Below, piece by piece: positions 17,107-26,957 of a DNA stretch of 64,000 nt. Origin of the DNA: Streptomyces sp. NRRL S-337 (lineage in GTDB: Bacteria; Actinomycetota; Actinomycetes; Streptomycetales; Streptomycetaceae); contig NZ_JOIX01000040.1 of NCBI RefSeq assembly GCF_000720175.1, positions 1-64,000 of the forward strand, written 5' to 3'. The notes under the pieces were generated by a model. The model was not told the DNA's origin. It ran no database searches and saw only the letters and a program-made list of their open reading frames with translations. Position 1 is the stretch's first letter. The number at the start of each line of letters is the position of its first letter. The translations under genes were made by a program, and so were the position numbers.

Positions 17107-19557
17107 CTACGCCCGCTGCCGCCGCCCCCGCCGGAGCGCGGACGTGGCTCGTCGTAGTGCGGTCGACGGGCGGCTCGTACGGCAGCGGAGGCGCAGGGAT
17201 GCCCAGCGGGCCGCGACGGCCCGGCGGAGGCGGGCGGCCGAGCGTGGGGCGAACAGTGCCCGCAGCCGCAGGGCACGGGGCGCACCGGCCCGCAATCCGG
17301 CCAGCACCTGCTGGACGTCGCCGGCCAGTCCGGTCACCGGCCGGGGGCGCGGGGCGTAGAGGATCTGCTCGACCGCCTCCGCGACCCGGCGGGCAGCGGC
17401 GGCGGGCTCCGGTTGCAGTTCCCCGACGCGAATGATCCGGGCGGCCGCCCTGCGCGGGGTCAGCGACTCGTCCGGGACGATCCCGAAGTCCCAGGCGGTG
17501 TCCAGCAACTCCTGCCAGGCCGCCAGCGCGGCCGCCGCCCCGCCGGCGTCCGTCGCGCGGCCCCCGCCCGGGCCGCCGGGCGCCAGTCGTCGGGAGCGCA
17601 GCCGCAGCCGCCACAGCAGCGGGACCAGGGGCAGCAGCAGGACGAGCAGCGCGGCCGGCCCGAGAGCGGCCACCGCCCAGGGGGACGGGCCACCGTCCGA
17701 CGGGCGGGCGCCGGACTGCGCGGGCACCGTCGGACAGGCCGCTCCGCTGCCGGCCGGATGCTCACCCGGGCCGCACGAGGGCGTCGCCGAGGGGCCCTGC
17801 GTGGGCGGTGCGGGCCGGGCCGGCGCGGGGTCCGGGCGGCCCGGCTCGGTGCTGCCCGAGGTGTCGGGATAGGCGTAGTCCGGGATGCTGCCGCGGCTCG
17901 GTGTGGGCTCGAAACGGGTCCAGCCGATGCCCTGGAAGTACAGCTCGGGCCAGGCGTGCGCGTCCTTGAGGCTGACCGAGGTCGTGCCGTCGGGCTGCTT
18001 CGTCCCCGGGGTGAAGCCGACCGCGACCCGGGCCGGGATGCCCAGCGTGCGGGCCATCGCCGCCATCGAGAACGAGAAGTGGACGCAGAAGCCCTCCTTC
18101 TGCCGCAGGAACCGGGCTATCGCCTCGGCGCCGCTGCCGGCCCGCACCTCGGTGTTGTACGTGAAGCCGCCGTCGAGCGCGAACCAGTCCTGGAGCTTGA
18201 CGGCCTTGGCGTAGGCGGTCGAGGCGCCCCGGGTGATCCGGCGGGCGGTGGACCGGACGACCGGGGGGAGCGAGGCGGGCACCTTGGTGTATTCGCGCAG
18301 CAGCTCGCCGGGTGGTGCCGGGGCGGCGGCCAGTTGCCGGGAGGTGGGCCGCACCTGGAGGCTCTCGACCTGGTACTGCAGATCGCGGGTGTTCTGGCCG
18401 CGGTCGCCGACCAGCGTGCGGCCCTGCGGCTCGAAGCGCCAGCGGCCGGAAATGTCCACCCGGGACGCGGGATAGGGGAGCGGCAGCCAGTTCTGCGCGT
18501 ACCACCCGGCGGTCGAGATGGAGGTGTTGATCCGCTCGCGGCCGACCGCGGAACTGAGGCCGGGCGGCTCCGGCAGCCGCTCAGGCACGTCCGTGACCGT
18601 GCGCTCGGACGGCTTCCAGGTCGTGCCGTCGAACTGGTCGAGGGCGACGATCCGCAGATACAGATCGCGGGTATCGGCGGCGGTGGTGCGGTAGTTGAGG
18701 ACCTCGCGGTCCTCGGGCTGGTTGAGGCTGTCCTGCAGCGACACCAGAGGGTTGACCGCGGAGATCGTGCCGCCCCCGCCGCCGCGGCCCGGACCGCCGC
18801 CGGTGGGGCCGAGCAGTCCGTCGCCGAGGGAGGGCAGCGCGGCGGGCACCACGAGGGCGATGCCGAGGACCAGGGCACCGATCCGCCGGCCCGTACGGAC
18901 CGGCGCGGTGGCCGGTCCGTACGCCGCGGAACCCGGCCCGCCGCCCGGCCGGCCCGGGTCCGCGGCGCCGAAGACCCGGCCCCACTGGGAGAGCCGGTCG
19001 CGGCCCTCGGCCAGCAGGAGCAACAGATAGCCCGCCGCCGCGATCAGGAACCACAGCCAGCCCGCACCGCCCTGGGCCAGCCCCGCCGCGACCGAGTAGA
19101 GGGCGAGCAGCGGCAGGCCCGCGGGCGCGGCACTGCGGTACGTCACCGCCAGGGCGTCCACGATCAGGCCGATCAGCAGCACCCCGGCGACCAGCAGCAG
19201 CCGGATGCCGGGGGTGACCGGGGCGGGGATGGCGTACCGGCCGACGTCCTGGACGCCGCTCCGCAGCAGCCGGCCGAAGGCAGCGGCCGCGTCCGGGCCC
19301 GGCAGCAGGCCGAGCACGGCGTCGGCCGGCACGAAGAGCACGGTCAGCAGCAGGACCATGATCAGCAGCTGGGCGGCGATCGTCAGCGGGCCGGCGAGCG
19401 GGACCCGGCGGGCCAGCGCGCCCACTCCGGTCATGATCGCCAGCAGGATCGTTGCCTGGAGGATCCAGCTGATCGGATCCACCAGCGGCAGCAGTGCGCA
19501 GGCGGCACAGAGGGTGGCCACCGCGGCACACAGCGCGAGTCGTGCCCGGCCGCTCAT
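17107..19557 (-). CDS. TgpA-type transglutaminase-like membrane protein
   Basis: An 816-residue protein of the DUF3488/transglutaminase class. Residues about 1-240 contain some six to eight membrane helices; a large outside domain follows; another helix lies near residue 640 (WAVAALGPAALLVLLLPLVPLLW) with a cytoplasmic DUF4129-like tail. The transglutaminase core shows the nucleophile in EGFCVHFSFSMAAMARTL, the histidine in DAHAWPELYF, and the third position in WTRFEPTPSRG, where Glu replaces the usual Asp. MoxR, DUF58 and TgpA genes commonly occur together; a role in envelope or secreted-protein maturation is suspected. Its ATG overlaps the stop of the small ORF upstream (ATGA). Confidence 0.9.
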   Translation of the reverse strand: MSGRARLALCAAVATLCAACALLPLVDPISWILQATILLAIMTGVGALARRVPLAGPLTIAAQLLIMVLLLTVLFVPADAVLGLLPGPDAAAAFGRLLRSGVQDVGRYAIPAPVTPGIRLLLVAGVLLIGLIVDALAVTYRSAAPAGLPLLALYSVAAGLAQGGAGWLWFLIAAAGYLLLLLAEGRDRLSQWGRVFGAADPGRPGGGPGSAAYGPATAPVRTGRRIGALVLGIALVVPAALPSLGDGLLGPTGGGPGRGGGGGTISAVNPLVSLQDSLNQPEDREVLNYRTTAADTRDLYLRIVALDQFDGTTWKPSERTVTDVPERLPEPPGLSSAVGRERINTSISTAGWYAQNWLPLPYPASRVDISGRWRFEPQGRTLVGDRGQNTRDLQYQVESLQVRPTSRQLAAAPAPPGELLREYTKVPASLPPVVRSTARRITRGASTAYAKAVKLQDWFALDGGFTYNTEVRAGSGAEAIARFLRQKEGFCVHFSFSMAAMARTLGIPARVAVGFTPGTKQPDGTTSVSLKDAHAWPELYFQGIGWTRFEPTPSRGSIPDYAYPDTSGSTEPGRPDPAPARPAPPTQGPSATPSCGPGEHPAGSGAACPTVPAQSGARPSDGGPSPWAVAALGPAALLVLLLPLVPLLWRLRLRSRRLAPGGPGGGRATDAGGAAAALAAWQELLDTAWDFGIVPDESLTPRRAAARIIRVGELQPEPAAAARRVAEAVEQILYAPRPRPVTGLAGDVQQVLAGLRAGAPRALRLRALFAPRSAARLRRAVAARWASLRLRCRTSRPSTALRRATSALRRGRRQRA

Positions 19558-19643
19558 CGGTCCGCCTCCCCTCGCGCGAAGCCGTCCCCGTACGCATCCC
19601 CGTAGACGTGGTGCTTCCGCACCGGCCGCACGCTCCCGTTCAT
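19554..19643 (-). CDS. Putative 29-residue peptide between DUF58 and TgpA genes
   Basis: A 30-codon frame (ATG to TGA) filling the whole gap between the DUF58 and TgpA genes. Its ATG overlaps the DUF58 stop as ATGA, and its own TGA overlaps the TgpA ATG, again as ATGA. The peptide begins MNGSVRPVRKHHVYG and ends FARGEADR; it is basic, Gly/Tyr/Asp-rich, and has no membrane helix or signal. All but three codons end in G or C, as in real genes here. The 3' part carries the GGGGAGG used by TgpA. It may encode a small partner protein or simply keep ribosomes moving to TgpA. No family recognised. Confidence 0.5.
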   Translation of the reverse strand: MNGSVRPVRKHHVYGDAYGDGFARGEADR

Positions 19644-21027
19644 GGCCGTCCCCCCGTCACCGTCTCCGCGGCGTCGTCCGGCCCCGGCTCCAGGCGGTCC
19701 GGCACCGTCCCGGCCTGGTCGGCGGCGGCCCGCCACAGATCGGCGAGCGCGTCCCCCGGCGTCACCGGCAGCGCCGTCCAGCCCGCCCGCCGCAGCAGCC
19801 GCAGCCGTTCGGCGAGCGGCACCTGGCCGGTGGCGAACCGGATGCCGCCGGGCCCCCGGCTCCAGGCGTCGCCGTCCAGGACGAACGCGATCGCCGTCCC
19901 GCAGCGCCGGCGCATCTGCCCGGCGATCGCCGCCTGTTCGGTGTCCAGGTCGCCGAGGAAGGCGATCAACAGCCCCTCGCTGCCGCCGCGCAGCACCTCG
20001 TACGCCGCCGACAGCCCCTCCTCCTCGGAGTGCTCGACCACGGCGAGGGTGTCCAGCATGAGGCCGGCGGTGTCGGCGGAGCCGGCGCTCCCCGGGAAAC
20101 CACCGGCGCCGTCCGGGCACGGGACCGAGCTGCCGGTGTCGGTCAGCAACCGGACCGCGAAACCGCGCTCCAGCAGATGCACCGCCGTCGAGGCGGCGGC
20201 CGACACCGCCCATTCGAAGGCCGAGTCCGGTCCGCCTCCGGGGTGGGCGAGGTCGCGGGTGTCCAGCAGGACCGTGCAGCGCGCCTTCTGCGGCTGCTCC
20301 TCCCTGCGGACCATCAGCTCGCCGTGGCGCGCGGTGGACCGCCAGTGGATCCGCCGCAGGTCGTCGCCGTGGCGGTAGCCGCGCGGGATGACGTCGTCCT
20401 CGCCGGCCAGGGCCGGCGAGCGGTGCCGGCCCTCGCCGTACCCCGCGGTCTCGCCGGCCAGCCGGACGGCCGGCAGCGGCTCGACCCGGGGCACCACCAT
20501 CAGCGTGTCGAAGGTCTGGAAGGAGCGGGTCAGCTCGCACATCCCGAACGGGTCGGACAGCCGCAGCTGCAGCGGCCCGAGCGGATAGCGGCCGCGCAGG
20601 TCCGAGCGGACCCGGTAGGTGACCTCCCGGCGGCCGCCGGCCTCCACCCGGTCCAGGACGAAGCGCGGCCGCGGCCCGAGGACGTACGGCACCCGGTCCT
20701 GCAGCATCAGCACGCCGGTCGGCAGCCGGGAGACGTTCTCCATCAGCAGCCGGACCCGGGACTCGGTGCCGGCCGGCACCCGGGCGGGCGAGAGGGCGCG
20801 GCTGCCCGCGACGCGGTAGCGGGTGCGGTGCAGGACCAGGACGCACACCAGCGGCAGTGCGGTGAGGAGCAGCCCGACCCGCAGCAGGTCCGGCTGCCCG
20901 AGCAGATACGAGCACACCGCGGCGGCCACCCCGGCGGCCAGGAACGACCGCCCCCGCGTCGTCATCCCCCCGAGCGCCGCCCGCAGCCCACCCGGCTCCG
21001 GCGTCCCCTCGCTCCCCCCTCCGCTCA

Positions 21028-21028
<1 letters not shown>
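19640..21028 (-). CDS. DUF58 domain protein (von Willebrand-like)
   Basis: A 462-residue protein with two N-terminal membrane helices (about residues 27-60), a beta-rich region, and the DUF58 core PRGYRHGDDLRRIHWRSTARHG (about 240-260), followed by a VWA-like fold (TVLLDTRDLAH and later strands). DUF58 proteins act with MoxR ATPases and TgpA transglutaminases. The ATG at 21028 overlaps the MoxR stop by one base (TGATG) and begins MSGGGSEGTPEPGG; a longer frame upstream is only read-through into moxR. An internal ATG at MTTRGRSF is a less likely start. It is followed by the 29-residue ORF. Confidence 0.9.
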
Positions 21029-22047
<1,019 letters not shown>

Positions 22048-22189
22048 TCGGCCCTCCTCGGCCCTGTGCCACGGGCCGACACCCCCTTGTGCGGAACCGG
22101 CCCACCCCGAAAATGCGCGCCGGGCCGGCCACCGCCGGCACGACGTCACCTACGCATTCTTGCCGCCCGCGCGCTCCGGCGTCATGACC

Positions 22190-22198
22190 TGTGGATAA
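22190..22198 (-). other. DnaA-box-like 9-mer
   Basis: The minus strand reads TTATCCACA, a perfect match to the general DnaA-box consensus TTWTNCACA. A one-mismatch copy, TAATCCACA, lies on plus at 22929-22937. They flank the carbonic anhydrase gene. Two isolated boxes do not make an origin. Confidence 0.4.
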
Positions 22199-22246
22199 CT
22201 CACCACCTCGTGCCCCGGCGTTCCGGGCGAACCCGGCGATTCCGGC

Positions 22247-22278
22247 GCGGGCCGGCCCGGAAAACCGGGCCGGCCCGC
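22247..22278 (-). terminator. Terminator of the carbonic anhydrase gene
   Basis: A perfect 14-bp GC stem (22247-22260 with 22265-22278) with an AAAA loop begins 12 bp beyond the stop codon of the minus-strand carbonic anhydrase gene. Confidence 0.85.
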
Positions 22279-22289
22279 ACTCCGGACGG

Positions 22290-22850
22290 TCAGTCCTGGG
22301 GGTCGATCTCCCGCAGCAGACCCGTCGTGACGTCGAAGACGAAGCCGCGCACGTCGTCGGTGTGCAGCAGGAAGGGCGAGGTGCGCACCCGCTGCATGGA
22401 CTGCCGGACGTCCTCGTCGAGGTCCTTGAACGCCTCGACCGCCCAGGTCGGGCGCTGGCCGACCTCGGCCGCGAGCTCGTGGCGGAAGTCCTCGGTCAGA
22501 TTGAGCAGTCCGCACCCGGTGTGGTGGATGAGGACGACGGAGCGGGTGCCGAGCGCCCGCTGGCTGATGGTCAGGGAGCGGATGATGTCGTCGGTGACCA
22601 CACCACCGGCATTGCGGATGGTGTGGCAGTCGCCGAGCTCCAGGCCGAGCGCGGCGTGCAGGTCGATACGGGCGTCCATACAGGCCACGACGGCGACCTT
22701 GAGGACGGGCCGGGCGTCCATGCCGGGATCGGTGAAGTCGGCGGCATAGCGCTGGTTGGCCTCGACCAGACGGTCGGTGACCGTGCCGCCGGAGCGCACG
22801 GCCGCACTGTCGAGGGACGGGGACGACGGCTGCGATGCAGGTATGGGCAT
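22290..22850 (-). CDS. Beta-class carbonic anhydrase
   Basis: This enzyme interconverts CO2 and bicarbonate using zinc. The 186-residue protein has the beta-class ligands: C57-x-D59-x-R61 (VVACMDARID) and H110-x2-C113 (IHHTGCGLL), with the conserved RNAGG and DDIIRSL segments between them. Length fits the short bacterial subclass related to Mycobacterium Rv1284. The ATG opens MPIPASQPSSPSLD, a likely disordered leader; a GTG inside (VTDRLVEANQRY) is a possible shorter start. It is divergent from the dcw cluster and closed by its own hairpin. Confidence 0.95.
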   Translation of the reverse strand: MPIPASQPSSPSLDSAAVRSGGTVTDRLVEANQRYAADFTDPGMDARPVLKVAVVACMDARIDLHAALGLELGDCHTIRNAGGVVTDDIIRSLTISQRALGTRSVVLIHHTGCGLLNLTEDFRHELAAEVGQRPTWAVEAFKDLDEDVRQSMQRVRTSPFLLHTDDVRGFVFDVTTGLLREIDPQD

Positions 22851-23023
22851 GCATTCACCGTAATAGTCACTGGGCGTTCCGGCGCCGTGGGAGGCCGGGC
22901 ATAGGGGGCAACGTCACCCCTTGTGAGGTAATCCACAGCTCCGACCGGGCAGCCGCCACACGGGTGAAAAGCCCGCCGGGACGGCCCCGGCGAACCCGTC
23001 GCGGGACGCGCGGAACCAGTTGA

Positions 23024-23063
23024 TTGACCGGGGCAGCCGGTGGACTAAAGTGGCGCGAAGTGG
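23024..23063 (+). promoter_or_regulatory. dcw promoter overlapped by MraZ-box-like repeats
   Basis: TTGACC (23024-23029) and TAAAGT (23046-23051) are 16 bases apart and look like the principal dcw promoter. Overlapping the -10 box, AAAGTGG (23047-23053) and GAAGTGG (23057-23063) form direct repeats with a 10-bp period. This is the arrangement of MraZ-binding boxes, which normally sit upstream of mraZ-rsmH. No mraZ gene lies between the boxes and rsmH. The leader to the rsmH start is about 215 bases. Confidence 0.6.
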
Positions 23064-23276
23064 GAGGCGTGACGCTCTCCTTGGATACCGAATTCCTCGC
23101 GTGCGCGCATCGTACGTACGGCTCGGCCTCCTCCCGCTCCCATGGACTTCCGACGTCACTTCCCCGTCGCCGGAGGGCCACTTCCCCTTCAGAGCGGGCG
23201 GGGACCAAGCGGTACGTGCGGCATCCCCCAGCCAGCGGCCGGGGACCCACCTGCCGCCCACCCCATCGGAAGGCGC

Positions 23277-24278
23277 ATGAGTAATACCCGCCACGTACCC
23301 GTCATGCTCCAGCGGTGTCTGGACATGCTCGCCCCTGCGCTCGCCGAGCCCGGCGCGGTCGTCGTCGACTGCACCCTCGGCCTCGGAGGGCACAGCGAGG
23401 CGCTGCTCACGGCCTTCCCGGCGGTCCGGCTGATCGCCCTCGACCGCGACCCGGCCGCCCTGAAGCTCGCCGGTGAACGTCTCGCCCCCTACGGCGACCG
23501 CGCCACCCTGGTGCACGCCGTCTACGACGAGCTCCCCGAGGTGCTCGCCCGGCTCGGCGTCCCCCGGGTCCAGGGCGTGCTCTTCGACCTCGGCGTCTCC
23601 TCCATGCAGCTCGACGAGGCCGACCGCGGCTTCGCGTACGCCCAGGACGCCCCGCTGGACATGCGCATGGACCAGACCACCGGCATCAGCGCGGCGGAGG
23701 TCCTCAACACCTACCCGCCCGGGGAGCTGGTGCGGATCCTGCGCACCTACGGCGAGGAGAAGCAGGCCAAGCGCATCGTCTCGGCCATCGTCCGCGAGCG
23801 CGCCAAGGAACCCTTCACGAACAGCGCGCGGCTGGTCGAGCTGATCCGGGACGCGCTCCCGCAGGCCGCCAAGCGCACCGGCGGCAACCCCGCCAAGCGC
23901 ACCTTCCAGGCCCTGCGCATCGAGGTCAACGGCGAACTCGCCTGCGTGGAGCGGGCCGTCCCGGCCGCCGTGGACGCGCTCGCGGTCGGCGGCCGGATCG
24001 CCGTGCTCTCGTACCACTCCCTGGAGGACCGGCTGGTCAAGCAGGTCTTCGCGGCCGGCGCCACCAGCACCGCACCGCCCGGCCTGCCGGTCGTGCCGGA
24101 GCAGTACCAGCCCCGGCTGAAGCTGCTCACCCGCGGCGCCGAACTCCCCACGGAGGAGGAGATCGCGGAGAACCGCCGGGCCGCCCCCGCCCGGCTGCGC
24201 GGCGCGGAGCGCATCCGCGAGAACGTCGGGGACGGCAGGAACGGCAGGAACACCCACCACCCGGTGGGCACCCCGTGA
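23277..24278 (+). CDS. rsmH: 16S rRNA m4C1402 methyltransferase RsmH
   Basis: RsmH (MraW) methylates N4 of C1402 in 16S rRNA and is the usual first enzyme gene of the dcw cluster. The 333-residue protein begins [18 protein letters not shown] and shows the SAM motif [15 protein letters not shown], then [11 protein letters not shown], a [13 protein letters not shown] motif and the late [15 protein letters not shown] and [14 protein letters not shown] signatures. The ATG is preceded by GGAAGG; the 45-codon upstream extension in frame lacks family similarity. It ends overlapping ftsL (GTGA). Confidence 0.96.
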   Translation: MSNTRHVPVMLQRCLDMLAPALAEPGAVVVDCTLGLGGHSEALLTAFPAVRLIALDRDPAALKLAGERLAPYGDRATLVHAVYDELPEVLARLGVPRVQGVLFDLGVSSMQLDEADRGFAYAQDAPLDMRMDQTTGISAAEVLNTYPPGELVRILRTYGEEKQAKRIVSAIVRERAKEPFTNSARLVELIRDALPQAAKRTGGNPAKRTFQALRIEVNGELACVERAVPAAVDALAVGGRIAVLSYHSLEDRLVKQVFAAGATSTAPPGLPVVPEQYQPRLKLLTRGAELPTEEEIAENRRAAPARLRGAERIRENVGDGRNGRNTHHPVGTP

Positions 24279-24928
24279 GAAGCCAGGGGCGGCCGCGCGG
24301 CGCGCAGAAACGGCTCTCCGCGCTGTTCCCGGCCGCCCCGGCCGCCCCCGGCACCGCGGCGCGCACCCCGTTCGTCCTCCTCATCGTGGTCCTCCTCGGC
24401 TCCGGGCTGATCACCCTGCTGCTGCTCAACTCCGCGCTCAACCAAGGGTCGTTCGAGCTGAGCCGGCTGGAGAAGAAGACCGACGAGCTGACCGACGAGC
24501 AGCAGGCGCTGCAGCAGGAGGTGGACGGCTACTCCGCACCGGGCGCCCTGGAGCGGCGCGCCCGGCAGCTCGGGATGGTGCCCGGCGGCGCTCCGGCGTT
24601 CCTGCTCCCGGACGGCACGGTCCGCGGCAAGCCAGGTGTGGCCGGTGCCGACGGCGCGCCGCTGAGCACCTCGGCCGAGCCGTCCGCGTCCGCCCTCCTG
24701 GGCACCACCGCGCGCGGGCCGGCCGCCCCGCGCGTCCCCGCGACCGCACCGGTCGTCGCGCCGTCCGTCGAGCCGCCGGTCCCGGCCGGCTCCGGGACGC
24801 TCGGCCCGCAGAGCACCCCGGCTCCCGCTGCGTCCCCGGCCCCCGCCCCCGCGCGCGTCCCCGCCCGGGCCGCCGCCCGCCCCTCCGGCTCCGGGCCCGC
24901 CCCCGCCCCGACGACCCCCGGCAGGTGA
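24275..24928 (+). CDS. ftsL: FtsL-like septum formation protein
   Basis: A 217-residue bitopic protein in the ftsL position between rsmH and ftsI. A cytoplasmic N-terminus of about 33 residues is followed by one membrane helix (about 34-54), then a coiled coil with heptads ([26 protein letters not shown]) and the conserved [11 protein letters not shown] motif of septum formation initiators. The last 110 residues are Pro/Ala/Ser-rich and disordered. FtsL forms a complex with FtsB/DivIC and FtsQ at the septum to activate FtsW and FtsI. The GTG start overlaps the rsmH stop (GTGA). Long extracytoplasmic tails of this kind are common in actinobacteria. Confidence 0.88.
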   Translation: MRSQGRPRGAQKRLSALFPAAPAAPGTAARTPFVLLIVVLLGSGLITLLLLNSALNQGSFELSRLEKKTDELTDEQQALQQEVDGYSAPGALERRARQLGMVPGGAPAFLLPDGTVRGKPGVAGADGAPLSTSAEPSASALLGTTARGPAAPRVPATAPVVAPSVEPPVPAGSGTLGPQSTPAPAASPAPAPARVPARAAARPSGSGPAPAPTTPGR

Positions 24929-24935
24929 CCGCGGT

Positions 24936-26939
24936 ATGACCGAGCCCAGGGACCCCCGCCGGGTTCCGCGCCCCGCCCGGCGCGGCGGTCAGCCCCAGGA
25001 CCGCACCGGCCGCCCGCCCGCCGCCCGGCGCCCCGCGCCGCGGCCCGGCGCGCCCCGCCCGGCCGCCCGCCGCCCCGCCCCGGCCCGGCTCGGCTCCGGC
25101 CCTCAGGCGCTCCGCCTCGGCAGCCCGCGCCCCCGGCTCCGCCTGGTCTCCCTCGGGCTCACGCTGATCATGCTGGTCTTCGTCGTACGGCTCTTCCAGG
25201 TGCAGGCCGTCGACGCCGGGGCGTTCGCCGCCCGGGCCAACGAGAACCGCTACGTCCCGGTCAAGCTGGCCGCCGAGCGCGGCGACCTCACCGACCGCAA
25301 CGGCGTGGCGCTGGCCACCTCCGTGGACGCGTACGACATCACCGCCGACCCCAGCCTGCTGGCGCCCGCCAAGACCAAGATCCGCGACGCCCCGCAGCAG
25401 GCCGCCGCGTTGCTCGCGCCGATCCTGCACCTCGACAAGGCCGCGCTCACCGAGAAGCTCGACCGGCCCGGCTCCCGCTACGTGCTGCTCGCCCGGCAGC
25501 AGACCCCCCAGGTGTGGAAGCGGATCAAGGACCTCCGCAAGACCCTCGACGCCCGGGCGGCCGCCGCCCCCAAGAGCGCGCCCCGCCCCGACGTCCTGGT
25601 CGGGATCTTCGCCGACAAACACAGCAGGCGCGTCTACCCCAACAAGGACCTCGCCTCCGGCGTCCTGGGCTTCGTCAACAGCGTCGGCAAGGGCGGCGGC
25701 GGCCTGGAGGCCCGGCTCGAGACACAGCTCGCCGGCAAGGACGGCAAGCTCGTCTACGCCCAGTCCGGCGGCCGCAGGGTGCCCACCGCCGCCACCCAGG
25801 AGCACCCCGCCGTCCCCGGCGCCGACATGGAGCTCACCCTCGACCGCGACATCCAGTGGGCGGCCCAGCAGGCCATCACCAAACAGGTGGCGAAGTCCGG
25901 GGCCGACCGCGGCTACGTCGTCGTCCAGGACACCCGCACCGGCGAGATCCTGGCACTGGCCAACGCTCCCGCCTTCGATCCCAACGACATCACCAAGGCG
26001 GAGCCGGAGGCGCTCGGCAACGCCGCGCTGTCCGACGCGTTCGAACCGGGCTCCACCAGCAAGCTGATGTCGATGGCCGCCGTACTGGAGGAGGGGGTCG
26101 CCACCCCGTCGACCCGGGTCACCGTCCCCAACCGGCTGCACCGCGGCGACCGGCTCTTCGCCGACGACGTCGACCACGAGACCTGGCACCTCACGCTCAA
26201 CGGCGTGCTCGCCAAGTCCAGCAACATCGGCACCATCCTCGCGGCCGGCCAGCTCGGCCGGACCCAGCCCGAGGCCAACCGGGTCCTCTACTCCTACCTG
26301 CGCAAATTCGGCATCGGCCGGCCGACCGGGCTGGACTTCCCGGGCGAGACCGACGGCATCCTGGCCAAGCCGCAGGCATGGAACACCTCACAGCAGTACA
26401 CGATCCCCTTCGGCCAGGGGCTGTCCCTCAACGCCGTACAGGCCGCCTCGGTCTACTCCACCATCGCCAACGGCGGCGAGCGGATCGCCCCCACCCTCGT
26501 CCGCGGCAGCACCGGGCCCGACGGCCGCTTCGTCCCGGCGCCCAAGCCCGCGAAGACCCGCGTGGTCAGCCAGAAGACGGCCCGCACCCTCGCCACCATG
26601 CTGGAGTCGGTGGTCGACGACGAGGAGGGCACCGGCGCGAAGGCGAAGATCGACGGCTACCGGGTCGGCGGCAAGACCGGCACCTCCAACCGGGTGGACC
26701 CCAAAACCGGCCGCTACCACGGCTACACCGCGTCCTTCGCCGGGTTCGCCCCCGCGGACAAACCGCGCATCACGGTCTATTGCGCCGTGCAGAACCCGAC
26801 CAAGGGCAGCTACTTCGGCGGCCAGGTCTGCGGCCCGATCTACCAGCAGGTCATGGCCTTCGCGCTGAAGACCCTCCAGGTACCGCCGACCGGCGCCGAG
26901 CCCCCGCGCCTGCCGGTCACCTTCAGGCCAGGCCAATGA
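24936..26939 (+). CDS. ftsI: Septal penicillin-binding protein FtsI (PBP2/3 class B)
   Basis: A class B transpeptidase that cross-links septal peptidoglycan. The 667-residue protein has a Pro/Arg-rich cytoplasmic N-terminus of about 70 residues, one membrane anchor (LTLIMLVFVVRLFQVQAVDA), a dimerisation domain, and the transpeptidase with its three motifs: S-x-x-K in PGSTSKLMSM, S-x-N in AKSSNIGTI, and K-T-G in VGGKTGTSN. No PASTA domains follow, as usual for FtsI. It starts with ATG seven bases beyond the ftsL stop. Downstream, murE begins after 18 bp. Beta-lactam target by family. Confidence 0.96.
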   Translation: MTEPRDPRRVPRPARRGGQPQDRTGRPPAARRPAPRPGAPRPAARRPAPARLGSGPQALRLGSPRPRLRLVSLGLTLIMLVFVVRLFQVQAVDAGAFAARANENRYVPVKLAAERGDLTDRNGVALATSVDAYDITADPSLLAPAKTKIRDAPQQAAALLAPILHLDKAALTEKLDRPGSRYVLLARQQTPQVWKRIKDLRKTLDARAAAAPKSAPRPDVLVGIFADKHSRRVYPNKDLASGVLGFVNSVGKGGGGLEARLETQLAGKDGKLVYAQSGGRRVPTAATQEHPAVPGADMELTLDRDIQWAAQQAITKQVAKSGADRGYVVVQDTRTGEILALANAPAFDPNDITKAEPEALGNAALSDAFEPGSTSKLMSMAAVLEEGVATPSTRVTVPNRLHRGDRLFADDVDHETWHLTLNGVLAKSSNIGTILAAGQLGRTQPEANRVLYSYLRKFGIGRPTGLDFPGETDGILAKPQAWNTSQQYTIPFGQGLSLNAVQAASVYSTIANGGERIAPTLVRGSTGPDGRFVPAPKPAKTRVVSQKTARTLATMLESVVDDEEGTGAKAKIDGYRVGGKTGTSNRVDPKTGRYHGYTASFAGFAPADKPRITVYCAVQNPTKGSYFGGQVCGPIYQQVMAFALKTLQVPPTGAEPPRLPVTFRPGQ

Positions 26940-26957
26940 AATCGAGGCAATCCCGCC

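Noticed and set aside
22190..22937. Replication origin at the DnaA-box-like sites
   Set aside because: Only two boxes, no cluster, and dnaA, dnaN and gyr genes are absent; oriC in Streptomyces carries many boxes between dnaA and dnaN.
23142..23276. 45-codon N-terminal extension of rsmH
   Set aside because: It has no similarity to RsmH and no ribosome-binding site; the ATG at 23277 has GGAAGG and matches the family N-terminus.
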